Assembly (NCBI RefSeq): GCF_001428665.1
Contig: NZ_LMIJ01000023.1
Location: 23,980-87,979, forward strand
Length of the DNA stretch: 64,000 bases
Origin: Acidovorax sp. Root219
GTDB lineage: Bacteria; Pseudomonadota; Gammaproteobacteria; Burkholderiales; Burkholderiaceae_C
Direction of reading: 5' to 3'
The first letter of the stretch is position 1. Every line of letters starts with the position of its first letter. The translations under genes and the position numbers were made by a program. Below, piece after piece: positions 17,517 to 25,823 of the stretch. The notes under the pieces are model-generated. The model was not told where the DNA came from and ran no database searches. It saw only the letters and a list, made by a program, of their open reading frames with translations.

Positions 17517-18710
17517 ATGAAAAACTTCCTGTGCAGCATGGCGCTGTTGGCCGGCCTGGCCTGGGGCACGGCAGGGGCCCAGGCCCCGGCCAGCGCGCAA
17601 GCGGCCTCTGCCGCGACGCCAGCGGCGGCGCCCGCGGTCGGCGGCATCCAGGGCCAGAACATCTTCCAGGTCAAGCCCGATGCCAGCGAAGAGCCGGGCT
17701 ACGCCCAGCAGAACAACGGCGAACGCGCCAAGGTGCAGCCGGGCAACAACGCGCCGATGTGGCGCCAGGTGGGCGAGGGCGTCACGGGCTACAGCAGCCT
17801 GCCCAAGAGCCAGGCGCCCGAGGCCGGCAACCTGATCCAGCCCTTCGTGCAATACCCGGGTTCGCGCGTGACCAACGCGGGCGAGGCCTGGCGCCAGGTG
17901 CGCAACCAGTGGATCATTCCCTACGGCGGCTCGCTGCTGCTCATCGTGGCGGGGGCCATCGCCCTGTTCTATTGGCGCAAGGGCACGATGCAGCTGCACG
18001 GCGCCGAGACGGGCCGCAAGATCGAGCGCTTCACGCCCTTCGAGCGCTCCGCCCACTGGGCCAATGCCATCGCCTTCGTGGCACTGGCCATCTCGGGCCT
18101 GGTGATGGCCTTCGGCAAGTTCTTCCTGCTGCCTATCCTGGGTGGCACGCTGTTCGGCTGGCTGGCCTATGCCCTCAAGAACCTGCACAACTTCGCCGGG
18201 CCGCTGTTCGCGGTGTCGCTGGTCATCGTGTTCTTCACCTTCCTCAAGGACAACTTCCCGCGCCGGGGCGACCTCACCTGGCTGCTCAAGGGCGGCGGCA
18301 TGCTTTCGGGCACCGAGGTGCCTTCGCACCGCTTCAATGCCGGCGAGAAGCTGGTCTTCTGGGGTGGGGTGCTGTTCCTGGGCGCCATCGTCGTGGCCTC
18401 GGGCCTGGTGCTGGACAAGCTCATTCCCGGGCTCATCTACGAGCGCGGCACGATGCAGATCGCACACATGGTCCACGCCGTGGCCACGGTGGTGATGATG
18501 GTCATGTTCATGGGCCACATCTACCTGGGCACCATCGGCATGCAGGGCGCTTACAAGGCCATGAAGACCGGCTACGTGGACGAAACCTGGGCCAGGGAGC
18601 ACCACCAGCTCTGGTACGACGATGTCAAGGCCGGCAAGATCCCATCGCAACGCAGCAGCAGTGCAGAGCCCGCGGGCGAGGCCGCTGCCGCCAAGCCCGT
18701 TCAGGCATGA
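17517..18710 (+). CDS. fdhC: formate dehydrogenase cytochrome b subunit (gamma)
   Basis: A 397-residue integral membrane di-haem cytochrome b that passes electrons from FdhB to quinone. It begins with a signal-like segment and a periplasmic Ala/Gln-rich region of about 130 residues, then a first membrane helix (about 137-158) and the four-helix cytochrome core. Haem-ligand candidates are His in RSAHWAN (about 180), LHNFAG (about 224) and HMVHA plus MGHIYLG (about 320-340). The C-terminus has the family WAREHHQLWYDD motif. The large N-terminal extension is longer than in E. coli FdnI/FdoI but is normal for this formate dehydrogenase subfamily. Confidence 0.9.
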   Translation: MKNFLCSMALLAGLAWGTAGAQAPASAQAASAATPAAAPAVGGIQGQNIFQVKPDASEEPGYAQQNNGERAKVQPGNNAPMWRQVGEGVTGYSSLPKSQAPEAGNLIQPFVQYPGSRVTNAGEAWRQVRNQWIIPYGGSLLLIVAGAIALFYWRKGTMQLHGAETGRKIERFTPFERSAHWANAIAFVALAISGLVMAFGKFFLLPILGGTLFGWLAYALKNLHNFAGPLFAVSLVIVFFTFLKDNFPRRGDLTWLLKGGGMLSGTEVPSHRFNAGEKLVFWGGVLFLGAIVVASGLVLDKLIPGLIYERGTMQIAHMVHAVATVVMMVMFMGHIYLGTIGMQGAYKAMKTGYVDETWAREHHQLWYDDVKAGKIPSQRSSSAEPAGEAAAAKPVQA

Positions 18711-18718
18711 GGCCCACC

Positions 18719-19120
18719 ATGACGATGAACAACAAGCCTTCTTTCCTTCGCCCCTTGCTGCTGGCCCTGTGCGCCGCCTGCGCCTGCAGCGCCGCGCTGG
18801 CCAAATTGCCGCCGCCTGCGCCCGAGGCAGCCGCCAAGGCGGCCGAAGCCGCTGCCAAGGCCGCCTGGGCCGGCAAGGTCGACAACTACAAGCTGTGCCA
18901 GTCGCAGGACCGGGTCGCGGCCCACTACCGCAAGACCAACACCGCCGCCAAGCCTGCCGCCGCAGTGGGAGCCGCCTGTGCGGACCCGGGCCCCTTTGTC
19001 TACACACCGCCCGAGGCCAAGCCCCTGGAGGCCGCCGGCGCGCACTCGCCACCGGGCACGGCCAGCAGCCCGCCCAGCACCCAGACGCCTGCAGCGGCCG
19101 CTTCGGCGCCCAAGTCCTGA
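18719..19120 (+). CDS. small secreted protein in the formate dehydrogenase operon, unknown function
   Basis: A 133-residue protein with a clear Sec-type signal peptide (hydrophobic LLLALCAACACSAALA, probable cleavage after ALA). The mature part has an Ala-rich helix (EAAAKAAEAAAKAAW), a central block (KVDNYKLCQSQDRVAAHY) and a Pro/Ser-rich tail. Two cysteines remain in the mature form (KLC and GAACADPG) and could form a disulfide. The ATG at 18719 has GAGG six bases upstream; an ATG at 18707 overlaps the fdhC stop. It lies between fdhC and fdhD. I do not recognise a functional family. Confidence 0.65.
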   Translation: MTMNNKPSFLRPLLLALCAACACSAALAKLPPPAPEAAAKAAEAAAKAAWAGKVDNYKLCQSQDRVAAHYRKTNTAAKPAAAVGAACADPGPFVYTPPEAKPLEAAGAHSPPGTASSPPSTQTPAAAASAPKS

Positions 19121-19184
19121 GCACCGCCCGGCACTGGCGGGTGCCTGTCCGCTGCATCGCGCGGGGATGCGCTACGCTGTCCCC

Positions 19185-20075
19185 ATGACCATGCCCGTGC
19201 CCGCCACCGCCGCCCCCCGCCTGCCGCGCCTGACCCAGGCGCAGGCGCCGCTGACCCACCGCGTCGAGGTGGTCAACGAGCATGGCGAGCGCGAAGAGCT
19301 GTCCATCCCCGCCGAGCGCCCGCTGACCGTGTATGTCGACAACCGCGAGCTGGTCACGCTGATGACCCTGGGCGCGCACCCCGAGCTGCTGGTGCTGGGC
19401 TACCTGCGCAACCAGCGCCTGGTGGAGTCGGCGCAGGACATCGAGTCGATCACGGTGGACTGGGAGGTCAACGCCGCCGCCGTGCGCACGCGCCACGGCA
19501 TCGCGCGCATCGAGGAGCGCACGGCCAGCAAGGTGGTCACCACCGGCTGCGGCCAGGGCAGCGTGTTCGGCGGCCTGATGGACGAGGTGGACCGCATCGT
19601 GCTGCCCGAGGCGCGGCTCACGCAGGGCCAGCTGTACGGCATCGTCAACGCCATCCGCCTCAAGGAGAGCACTTACAAATCGGCCGGCTCGGTGCACGGC
19701 TGCGCGCTGTTCCAGGGCGAGGAGCTGCTGGTCTTTGTCGAGGACGTGGGCCGCCACAACGCCATCGACACGATTGCGGGGTGGATGTGGATGGCCGCCG
19801 GGGACGCGGCACCGATGGTGGGCGCCGACAAGGTGTTCTACACCACGGGCCGGCTGACCAGCGAGATGGTCATCAAGTCCGCCCAGATGGGCGTGCCCAT
19901 CGTGGTCTCGCGCAGCGGCATGACGCAGATGGGGCACGCCGTGGCCGAGCAACTGGGCCTGTGCGCCATCGGCCGCGCCACCAACCGGCGCTTCGTCTGC
20001 TACAGCGGCATGCAGCGGCTGGTGCTGCAGCCTGAACTGGCGCAGGCCACCACCCCTTCATCCTCCGCCACCTGA
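19185..20075 (+). CDS. fdhD: FdhD sulfurtransferase for formate dehydrogenase activation
   Basis: A 296-residue FdhD homologue. FdhD transfers sulfur to the molybdenum cofactor so that formate dehydrogenases become active. The family core is intact (GYLRNQRLV, VEDVGRHNAIDT near 195, TGRLTSEMV and RSG). The loop that carries CxxC in E. coli FdhD reads TTGCGQGS, leaving one conserved Cys (Cys122) with the second replaced by Gly. Start choice is between ATGs at 19167, 19185 and 19191; 19185 is used. As the only fdhD in the window it probably serves both formate dehydrogenases encoded upstream. Confidence 0.92.
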   Translation: MTMPVPATAAPRLPRLTQAQAPLTHRVEVVNEHGEREELSIPAERPLTVYVDNRELVTLMTLGAHPELLVLGYLRNQRLVESAQDIESITVDWEVNAAAVRTRHGIARIEERTASKVVTTGCGQGSVFGGLMDEVDRIVLPEARLTQGQLYGIVNAIRLKESTYKSAGSVHGCALFQGEELLVFVEDVGRHNAIDTIAGWMWMAAGDAAPMVGADKVFYTTGRLTSEMVIKSAQMGVPIVVSRSGMTQMGHAVAEQLGLCAIGRATNRRFVCYSGMQRLVLQPELAQATTPSSSAT

Positions 20076-20111
20076 CACCGGGCCGCCGCGCGGCGATGGC
20101 ATGATCGGGCG

Positions 20112-21668
20112 ATGCGCGATCAGAAATCCCCCAACGCATGGCCGGACACCCTGCCCAGCCAGTTTGGCCCCTACGACCCCGACGAGGTGCCGGACACCCA
20201 TCGCATCCCCGTGCCCCAGGGGCCCGGGGAGCCCGATGCGCCCGTATCCGCGGTGACCGAAGCGGTAGATTTGCCGCGCCTGCCGCTCGGGCAGTGGTGG
20301 TGGCAAGGGCTGCGGGCCGCCGTGCTGTTGGCGCCCCGAACGGGTGCGGCCGTGCCCAGGCCCCTGCAGTTGATCGTTCTGGTGCTGCTGTGCAGCGGGG
20401 TTTTGCTGGGGTTGGAGCGTCTGCATGTGGCGGGCCCGGCCCATTTCAACCTGCGCGGCTGGCTGCTGACATGGTGGTCGCTGCCGCTGCTTGCCTGGTG
20501 TGCCTGGTGGGCGCTATCTCCCGCTCGGCGCCAGGATTCACCGGCGCAGGTGACCGGTGGCCTGGCTGCCTGGCTAGCGCTCACCAGCGTGGCCGTGCTG
20601 CCCGCGTCGGTGGTGGCCTACGCATTGATGGCGTGGGGGGCGCACCAGCCTGCTCGCTGGTCTTCGGGATACGGCCCCACGGTTTTCTGGGTCATCTATG
20701 CGGCGACGCTGCTGTGGATGCTGGCGGCCGATGTCCGGGTGCTGTCCCGCTTCGTGCGTTCGCATGTGCGCACGGGCTTGTACGCACTGTTGCTGCTGGC
20801 TGTGCTCGGGGTGGGTATGCAGTACGCATCCAGCCGCTCCTGGGTGCCCGACACCTCCGGCGACGACACGCCCGCCCCAGCCCGCCTGCATCTGTCCCAA
20901 TCGCTGTTCGAATCTCAGCAGGACCTGATGCAGCAGCAGGTCGACGCCCTGGTGCCCGAGCGTCCTGGCGTGACCGATGTCTATGCCCTGGTGTTCGCTC
21001 CCTACGCCCGCGAGAACGTGTTCCGCCGCGAGAGCACCATGGTCAGCGACCTCTTGCAGGAGCGCTTCGACGCGCAGGGCCGGGTGCTGCACTTGCTGAA
21101 CCACGCCGAAACCGCCGACACCCATGTCTGGGCCACGCCCGAGAACCTGGACCGGGCGGTGACGGCCCTGGCCGCACGCATGGACAAGGAGAACGACGTG
21201 CTTGTGGTCTACATGACCTCGCACGGCGCCCAGAACCACCAGCTCGCCGCCTCGCACTGGCCGCTGGAGGTGCCTCCCATCAGCCCCGAGATGCTGCGCG
21301 AGGCGCTGGACACGTCGGGCATACGCCACCGCGTGATCGCGATATCCGCCTGCTACTCGGGCGGCTGGATCGACGCCCTGGCCACGCCCTCGACGCTGAT
21401 CATGACGGCGGCGGACGCGACCCACACCTCCTACGGCTGCGGCGCCCTGTCGGAGCTGACCTTCTTTGGCCGCGCCGTGTTCGACGAACAGCTGCGCAGT
21501 ACGCATTCCTTCGAGGAGGCGTTCAAGAAGGCCGTGCCCCTGATCCAGCAGCGCGAGATCGAGGCCGGCAAGAGCGACGGCTTCTCGAACCCGCAGATCC
21601 GCGTGGGCGCCGAGATCACCCCGGTGCTCAAGGGCCTGGAAGAGCGGTTGAACGTCGCTCCCCGTTAG
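20112..21668 (+). CDS. membrane-anchored C13 (legumain-like) family cysteine peptidase
   Basis: A 518-residue protein with a hydrophobic N-terminal half and a C-terminal peptidase C13-like domain. Membrane segments lie at about residues 75-100, 115-140, 150-180, 190-210 and 225-240, after an N-terminal polar tail. The catalytic pair fits clan CD: His371 in MTSHGAQ and Cys414 in ISACYSGGW, each after a hydrophobic strand. An ADATHTSYGCG segment follows. Bacterial members are poorly characterised and might act in envelope protein processing; the substrate is unknown. It starts 36 bp after fdhD but is probably not functionally linked. Just downstream is an inserted repeat element. Confidence 0.75.
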   Translation: MRDQKSPNAWPDTLPSQFGPYDPDEVPDTHRIPVPQGPGEPDAPVSAVTEAVDLPRLPLGQWWWQGLRAAVLLAPRTGAAVPRPLQLIVLVLLCSGVLLGLERLHVAGPAHFNLRGWLLTWWSLPLLAWCAWWALSPARRQDSPAQVTGGLAAWLALTSVAVLPASVVAYALMAWGAHQPARWSSGYGPTVFWVIYAATLLWMLAADVRVLSRFVRSHVRTGLYALLLLAVLGVGMQYASSRSWVPDTSGDDTPAPARLHLSQSLFESQQDLMQQQVDALVPERPGVTDVYALVFAPYARENVFRRESTMVSDLLQERFDAQGRVLHLLNHAETADTHVWATPENLDRAVTALAARMDKENDVLVVYMTSHGAQNHQLAASHWPLEVPPISPEMLREALDTSGIRHRVIAISACYSGGWIDALATPSTLIMTAADATHTSYGCGALSELTFFGRAVFDEQLRSTHSFEEAFKKAVPLIQQREIEAGKSDGFSNPQIRVGAEITPVLKGLEERLNVAPR

Positions 21669-21683
21669 GGTAGAGGGCCCTTA

Positions 21684-21950
21684 GAGCCTGTTCAATGTCT
21701 TTTTGCAGCCGCGTTGGGGCGCAATCGGGATGAGTGGATGCTTCGGATGCGCCGCATGGGCTCATGCCCATGCAAGCAGCCTGGGCGTCCAATCGCCCGA
21801 TTTCGCCCCAACCCTTCGGGCAAGTGCCTTTTCGGGCGGTCTGCGGCGTTGCGGCGCTTGCCAATAGCCGAGCTATTGGCTGCACTCCGCGCCTTGCATC
21901 CCATCCCGAAAAGGGACTTGCGCGGCTTCAAAAAGACGTTGAACAGGCTC
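21684..21950 (+). mobile_element. 267-bp MITE-like element with terminal inverted repeats
   Basis: The ends are near-perfect inverted repeats of about 30 bp, starting GAGCCTGTTCAA at 21684 and ending TTGAACAGGCTC at 21950, with about three mismatches. The trinucleotide TTA flanks both sides (21681-21683 and 21951-21953), consistent with a 3-bp target duplication. No transposase can be encoded in this length. Internal palindromes (a GCATGGGC...GCCCATGC dyad near 21760 and an AATAGC...GCTATT dyad near 21865) suggest strong folding. The TNA-type duplication and GAG terminus would fit a non-autonomous derivative of an IS5-family (IS1031-type) element, but that is inference. It sits between the C13 peptidase gene and a permease gene and disrupts neither. 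Confidence 0.75.
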
Positions 21951-22024
21951 TTAAAGGGCCTGCACGCCGGCTGGAAATGTTTCATTGCCGCGGATTGGCG
22001 GGCTTTTGCGCTAATGTCACGCCC

Positions 22025-24544
22025 ATGAACCTTTCTTTTATCCGCCTGGGCTGGCGCACCTTGTTGCGCGACCTGCGCGCGGGCGAGCTGCGCCTCCTGG
22101 TCGTGGCCGTGACATTGGCCGTCGCCGCACTCACCTCGGTGGGCTTCTTTGCCGACCGCCTGCAGGGCGGCCTGCAGCGCGACGCCTTGCAACTGCTGGG
22201 CGGAGACGCCGTGGTGGCCAGCGACAACCCCACGCCTGCCACCTTCGTGGAGCGCGCCAAGGCCCTGGGCCTGCAGAGCGTGACCACCATGGGCTTTCCC
22301 ACCATGGGGCGGGCCACCGATGCCAAGGGCGGTGCCAGCAAGCTGGTGGCCCTCAAAAGCGTGCAGCCGGGCTACCCGCTGCGCGGCACCCTCACCGTGG
22401 CCGTGGGCCCGGGGGCGGCCGAGCAGACCACGCGCGACATCCCGGCGCGCGGCGAGGTGTGGGTGGATGCGCCGCTGCTCGAATCGCTGGGCCTGGCCAT
22501 GGGCGACCAGTTGCTGCTGGGTGATGCGCAGCTGCGCATCACCCGCATCATCGTCATCGAGCCGGACCGGGGCGCCGGCTTCATGAGCTTTGCGCCGCGC
22601 GTCATGCTCAACGAGGCCGACGTGCCCGCCACCGGCCTGGTGCAGCCCGCCAGCCGGTTGACCTACCGGTTTGCCGTCTCCGGCGCCCCGGCGGCCGTCA
22701 AGGCTTTCAGCCAGTGGGCTGCCGACGAGGCCAAGAAGCCCGAGCAGCACGGCGTGCGCGTCGAGTCGCTCGAAAGCGGCCGCCCCGAGATGCGCCAGAC
22801 GCTGGACCGGGCGCAGAAATTCCTGAGCCTGGTGGCCCTGCTGGCCGCGCTGCTTTCGGCGGTGGCCGTGGCGCTGGCCGCGCGCGGCTTTGCCGCCGAC
22901 CACCTTGACGCCTCGGCCATGCTGCGCGTGCTGGGGCAGAGCCAGCGCACCATCGCCGGCGCCTACACCACAGAGTTTGCGCTGATCGGGCTGTTCGCCA
23001 GCGCGCTGGGCGTGGCCGTGGGCTACCTGGTGCACTACGTCTTCGTGCTGCTGCTGGCCGGGCTGGTGGAGTCGGCCCTGCCCGCCGCCAGCCTGTGGCC
23101 CGTGGCCTTCGGGCTGGGCATGGGGCTCACGCTGCTGTTCGCCTTTGGCCTGCCGCCCGTGCTGCAACTGGCCCAGGTGCCGCCGCTGCGCGTGATCCGG
23201 CGCGATGTGGGTGGGCTCAAGCCGGCCTCCATGGCCGTGCTGGGCGTGGGCGTGGCCGGCTTTGCGGCCCTGCTGCTGGCCGTGAGCAGCGACATCAAGC
23301 TGGGCCTGATCGCCGTGGGCGGATTTGCCGCTGCCGTGGCGCTGTTCGCGGGCCTGAGCTGGGTGGCCGTGAAGCTGCTGCGCCGCAGCGTCAACGAGGC
23401 CACCGCACCACGCTGGCTGGTGCTGGCCACGCGGCAGATCTCGGCGCGCCCGGCCTACGCCGTGGTGCAGGTCAGCAGCCTGGCCGTGGGCCTGCTGGCG
23501 CTGGTGCTGCTGGTGCTGCTGCGCACCGACCTCATCAGCAGCTGGCGGCAGGCCACGCCGCCCGATGCGCCCAACCGCTTCGTGATCAACGTCATGCCCG
23601 AGCAGTCCGACGCCTTCCAGCAGAGCTTGAAGGATGGCGGCGTGAAGCGCTACGACTGGTACCCCATGATCCGCGGCCGCCTGCTGGCGGTGAACGGCAA
23701 GGCCGTGGGCCCGGCCGACTACACCGACGACCGCGCCAAGCGCCTGGTGGACCGCGAGTTCAACCTCTCCACCGCCGTGCAGCAGCCGCCCCACAACCAG
23801 ATCGTGGCCGGCCAATGGACCGAGAACGAGCAGGGCACCATCAGCGTGGAAGAGGGCATTGCCGAAACCCTGGGCCTGAAGATGGGCGACAGGCTGCAGT
23901 TCGACATCGGCGGTGTGCAGAACGAAGCGCGCATCACCAGCCTGCGCAAGGTGGACTGGGGCTCCATGCGCGCCAATTTTTTCGTGATGTACCCCGTGGA
24001 GCACCTCGAAGGCGTGGCCGTGACCTACCTGGCGGCCTACCGCGCACCCGACAAGGCCGGTTTCGACAACGCGCTGGTGCGCCAGTTCCCCAACATCACC
24101 AATGTGGACATGGGCGCCACCATCACCCAGGTGCAGCGCGTGCTCGACCAGGTGATCCGCGCGGTGGAGTTCCTCTTCGCCTTCACCCTGGCCGCCGGCC
24201 TGGTGGTGCTGTTCGCGGCCGTCACCGCCACGCGCGAGGAGCGTGCGCGCGAGTTCGCCATCATGCGCGCCGTGGGGGCCCGCGCCAGCCTGCTGCGCCA
24301 GGTGCAGCGCGCCGAACTCATGGGCGTGGGCCTGCTCGCGGGCTTTCTGGCCAGCACGGTGGCCGTGGTCGTGGGCTGGGCGCTGGCGCGCTTCGTGTTC
24401 GATTTCACCTGGACGGCATCGCCCTGGGTGCCGCTGGCCGGTGCGCTGGCCGGTGCCGTGCTGGCGCTGGCCGCAGGCTGGTGGGGGCTGCGCGATGTGC
24501 TGCGCCGCCCCGTGGTGGAGACCTTGCGCCGCGCCTCGGAGTAG
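22025..24544 (+). CDS. FtsX/LolE-type ABC transporter permease (YbbP-like)
   Basis: An 839-residue inner-membrane protein of the MacB/FtsX superfamily with duplicated architecture. An N-terminal helix (about residues 20-45) and periplasmic domain are followed by three helices near 265-385, then a second unit with helices near 400-440, 475-500, 710-735, 765-790 and 800-825. The C-terminal ATREERAREFAIMRAVGA segment is the typical family coupling motif. Relatives (YbbP) usually pair with a YbbA-type ATPase for export or lipoprotein-related work; no ATPase gene is adjacent here. The ATG at 22025 was chosen because family homology starts there (FIRLGWRTLLRDLRAGELR). Confidence 0.85.
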   Translation: MNLSFIRLGWRTLLRDLRAGELRLLVVAVTLAVAALTSVGFFADRLQGGLQRDALQLLGGDAVVASDNPTPATFVERAKALGLQSVTTMGFPTMGRATDAKGGASKLVALKSVQPGYPLRGTLTVAVGPGAAEQTTRDIPARGEVWVDAPLLESLGLAMGDQLLLGDAQLRITRIIVIEPDRGAGFMSFAPRVMLNEADVPATGLVQPASRLTYRFAVSGAPAAVKAFSQWAADEAKKPEQHGVRVESLESGRPEMRQTLDRAQKFLSLVALLAALLSAVAVALAARGFAADHLDASAMLRVLGQSQRTIAGAYTTEFALIGLFASALGVAVGYLVHYVFVLLLAGLVESALPAASLWPVAFGLGMGLTLLFAFGLPPVLQLAQVPPLRVIRRDVGGLKPASMAVLGVGVAGFAALLLAVSSDIKLGLIAVGGFAAAVALFAGLSWVAVKLLRRSVNEATAPRWLVLATRQISARPAYAVVQVSSLAVGLLALVLLVLLRTDLISSWRQATPPDAPNRFVINVMPEQSDAFQQSLKDGGVKRYDWYPMIRGRLLAVNGKAVGPADYTDDRAKRLVDREFNLSTAVQQPPHNQIVAGQWTENEQGTISVEEGIAETLGLKMGDRLQFDIGGVQNEARITSLRKVDWGSMRANFFVMYPVEHLEGVAVTYLAAYRAPDKAGFDNALVRQFPNITNVDMGATITQVQRVLDQVIRAVEFLFAFTLAAGLVVLFAAVTATREERAREFAIMRAVGARASLLRQVQRAELMGVGLLAGFLASTVAVVVGWALARFVFDFTWTASPWVPLAGALAGAVLALAAGWWGLRDVLRRPVVETLRRASE

Positions 24545-24696
24545 GGCGACCGGAGGCAGCACGTAGGCTACCCTTGGCAGCCCGGCGAGGTCTCCTTCCG
24601 GTGCATCGGCCAGGGCGGCTTCCAACTGAGAAATATGAACATCCCTGCTCTTGCAACCAAGCTCGCCAGACATGCCTGGCGCAGACTGTGACCCCC

Positions 24697-25128
24697 ATGG
24701 ACGACGACACCCCCGACAACACCACCCCCACCACCACGCCCTTCGAATGGATCGGCGGCGAAGAACGCGTGCGCGCCCTGGTCGAGCGCTTCTACGACCT
24801 GATGGACCTGGAGCCCGGCTATGCCGAGTTGCGTGCCGCCCATGGCAGCGACCTCGCCAGCGCGCGGCAAAAGCTGTTCTGGTTCCTGTGCGGCTGGCTA
24901 GGCGGGCCGTCCTACTACACCGACCAGTTCGGCCACCCGCGCCTGCGTGCGCGCCACATGCCGTTTTCCATCGGCACTCAGGAGAGCCGCCAGTGGGTGG
25001 CCTGCATGGACCAGGCCATGGGCGAGACGGGCGTGCCCGAGGCGCTGCGCACGCGCTTGCGCGAGAGCTTCACGGGCACGGCGGACTGGATGGTCAACCA
25101 GCCCCTGGTGGCCAAGAAACTGATGTGA
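24697..25128 (+). CDS. group II truncated haemoglobin
   Basis: A 143-residue 2-on-2 globin of the group II (trHbO) type. After a Thr/Asp-rich leader, the fold begins at WIGGEERVRALVERFYDLM. The B-E region includes YAELRAAH, followed by FLCGWLGGPSYY, the proximal His in RARHMPFSIG (about residue 88) and the G8 Trp in RQWVACMD. Likely roles are O2, NO or peroxide chemistry; nothing in the sequence decides between them. A 152-bp gap separates it from the permease gene, and it is probably monocistronic. The start at 24697 lies a few bases after an in-frame-incompatible GTG. Confidence 0.9.
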   Translation: MDDDTPDNTTPTTTPFEWIGGEERVRALVERFYDLMDLEPGYAELRAAHGSDLASARQKLFWFLCGWLGGPSYYTDQFGHPRLRARHMPFSIGTQESRQWVACMDQAMGETGVPEALRTRLRESFTGTADWMVNQPLVAKKLM

Positions 25129-25214
25129 GCGGCTGTGCGGGCCCGCGGGCCTGCGCTCCTGGATGCGCCCGCAGGCATACTGCGGTTGTCCATTCCACCG
25201 AAGGAGCCCGTGCC

Positions 25215-25799
25215 ATGAAGCGTTCCCTTGTCCTTGCCGCCAGCTTGCTGGCCTGTGCCCTGACGCATGCCCAGCCGGCCCCCGCCGCTGGAGACACCTG
25301 GGGCAGTGCGCCGCCCGCGTCGGACGACCGCTTCACCAACCCCAAGAGCAAGCTCTACTCGGGCCCCAACGGCTGGCACAACTTCGGCGAGGTGCGGGCC
25401 GAGGTGGCCAATGCCGCCAAAACCCGCTATGGGTTCAAGACGGGGCTCAACTACCTCGCCACCTCCAAGTCCTTCGTGTTTGCCACCAACTCCCAGACGC
25501 AACTGGTCGAGGTGGACTTTGGCACCGACCAGCCCGCACCGGGCACCTACGAAGTGGCTGCCAAGCCCGATCCCGCCCAGAAAAAGGCCCTGGTCTCGCT
25601 CACCGATGCATCGGGCGGCAAGCTGCTGGGCTGGCAGAGCGGCGACAAGGCCGGCACCGTCACGGTGTCCAAGGTCAACGGCTACCTGTACTTCACCGCG
25701 CGCAACCTGCGCCTGGCGCCCGTGGGCATGAGCAACAAGGGCGATCTCAAGCAGCCCATGTCGCTGGGCTTCGAGGGCGCTGTCGCACCCGAAAAATGA
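25215..25799 (+). CDS. secreted hypothetical protein
   Basis: A 194-residue protein with a Sec signal peptide (KRSLVLAASLLACALTHAQ, probable cleavage at THA-Q). The mature part looks like a soluble beta-rich periplasmic domain, with blocks FTNPKSKLYSGPNGWHNFG near residues 36-54 and YLYFTARNLRLAP near 155-167, and no Cys in the mature form. I do not recognise the family. A good ribosome-binding site (AAGGAG) precedes the ATG. It is flanked by the truncated haemoglobin gene (86 bp upstream) and a RidA-family gene (24 bp downstream), which may form a short operon with it. Confidence 0.7.
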   Translation: MKRSLVLAASLLACALTHAQPAPAAGDTWGSAPPASDDRFTNPKSKLYSGPNGWHNFGEVRAEVANAAKTRYGFKTGLNYLATSKSFVFATNSQTQLVEVDFGTDQPAPGTYEVAAKPDPAQKKALVSLTDASGGKLLGWQSGDKAGTVTVSKVNGYLYFTARNLRLAPVGMSNKGDLKQPMSLGFEGAVAPEK

Positions 25800-25823
25800 T
25801 CCTTGTTGGAAAGCACCCCGCCC

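Noticed and set aside
21714..22028. Small open frame of about 104 codons across the inverted-repeat element
   Set aside because: It runs through the MITE-like element and its terminal repeat with no ribosome-binding site or recognisable domain. It is best explained as read-through of non-coding repeat DNA.
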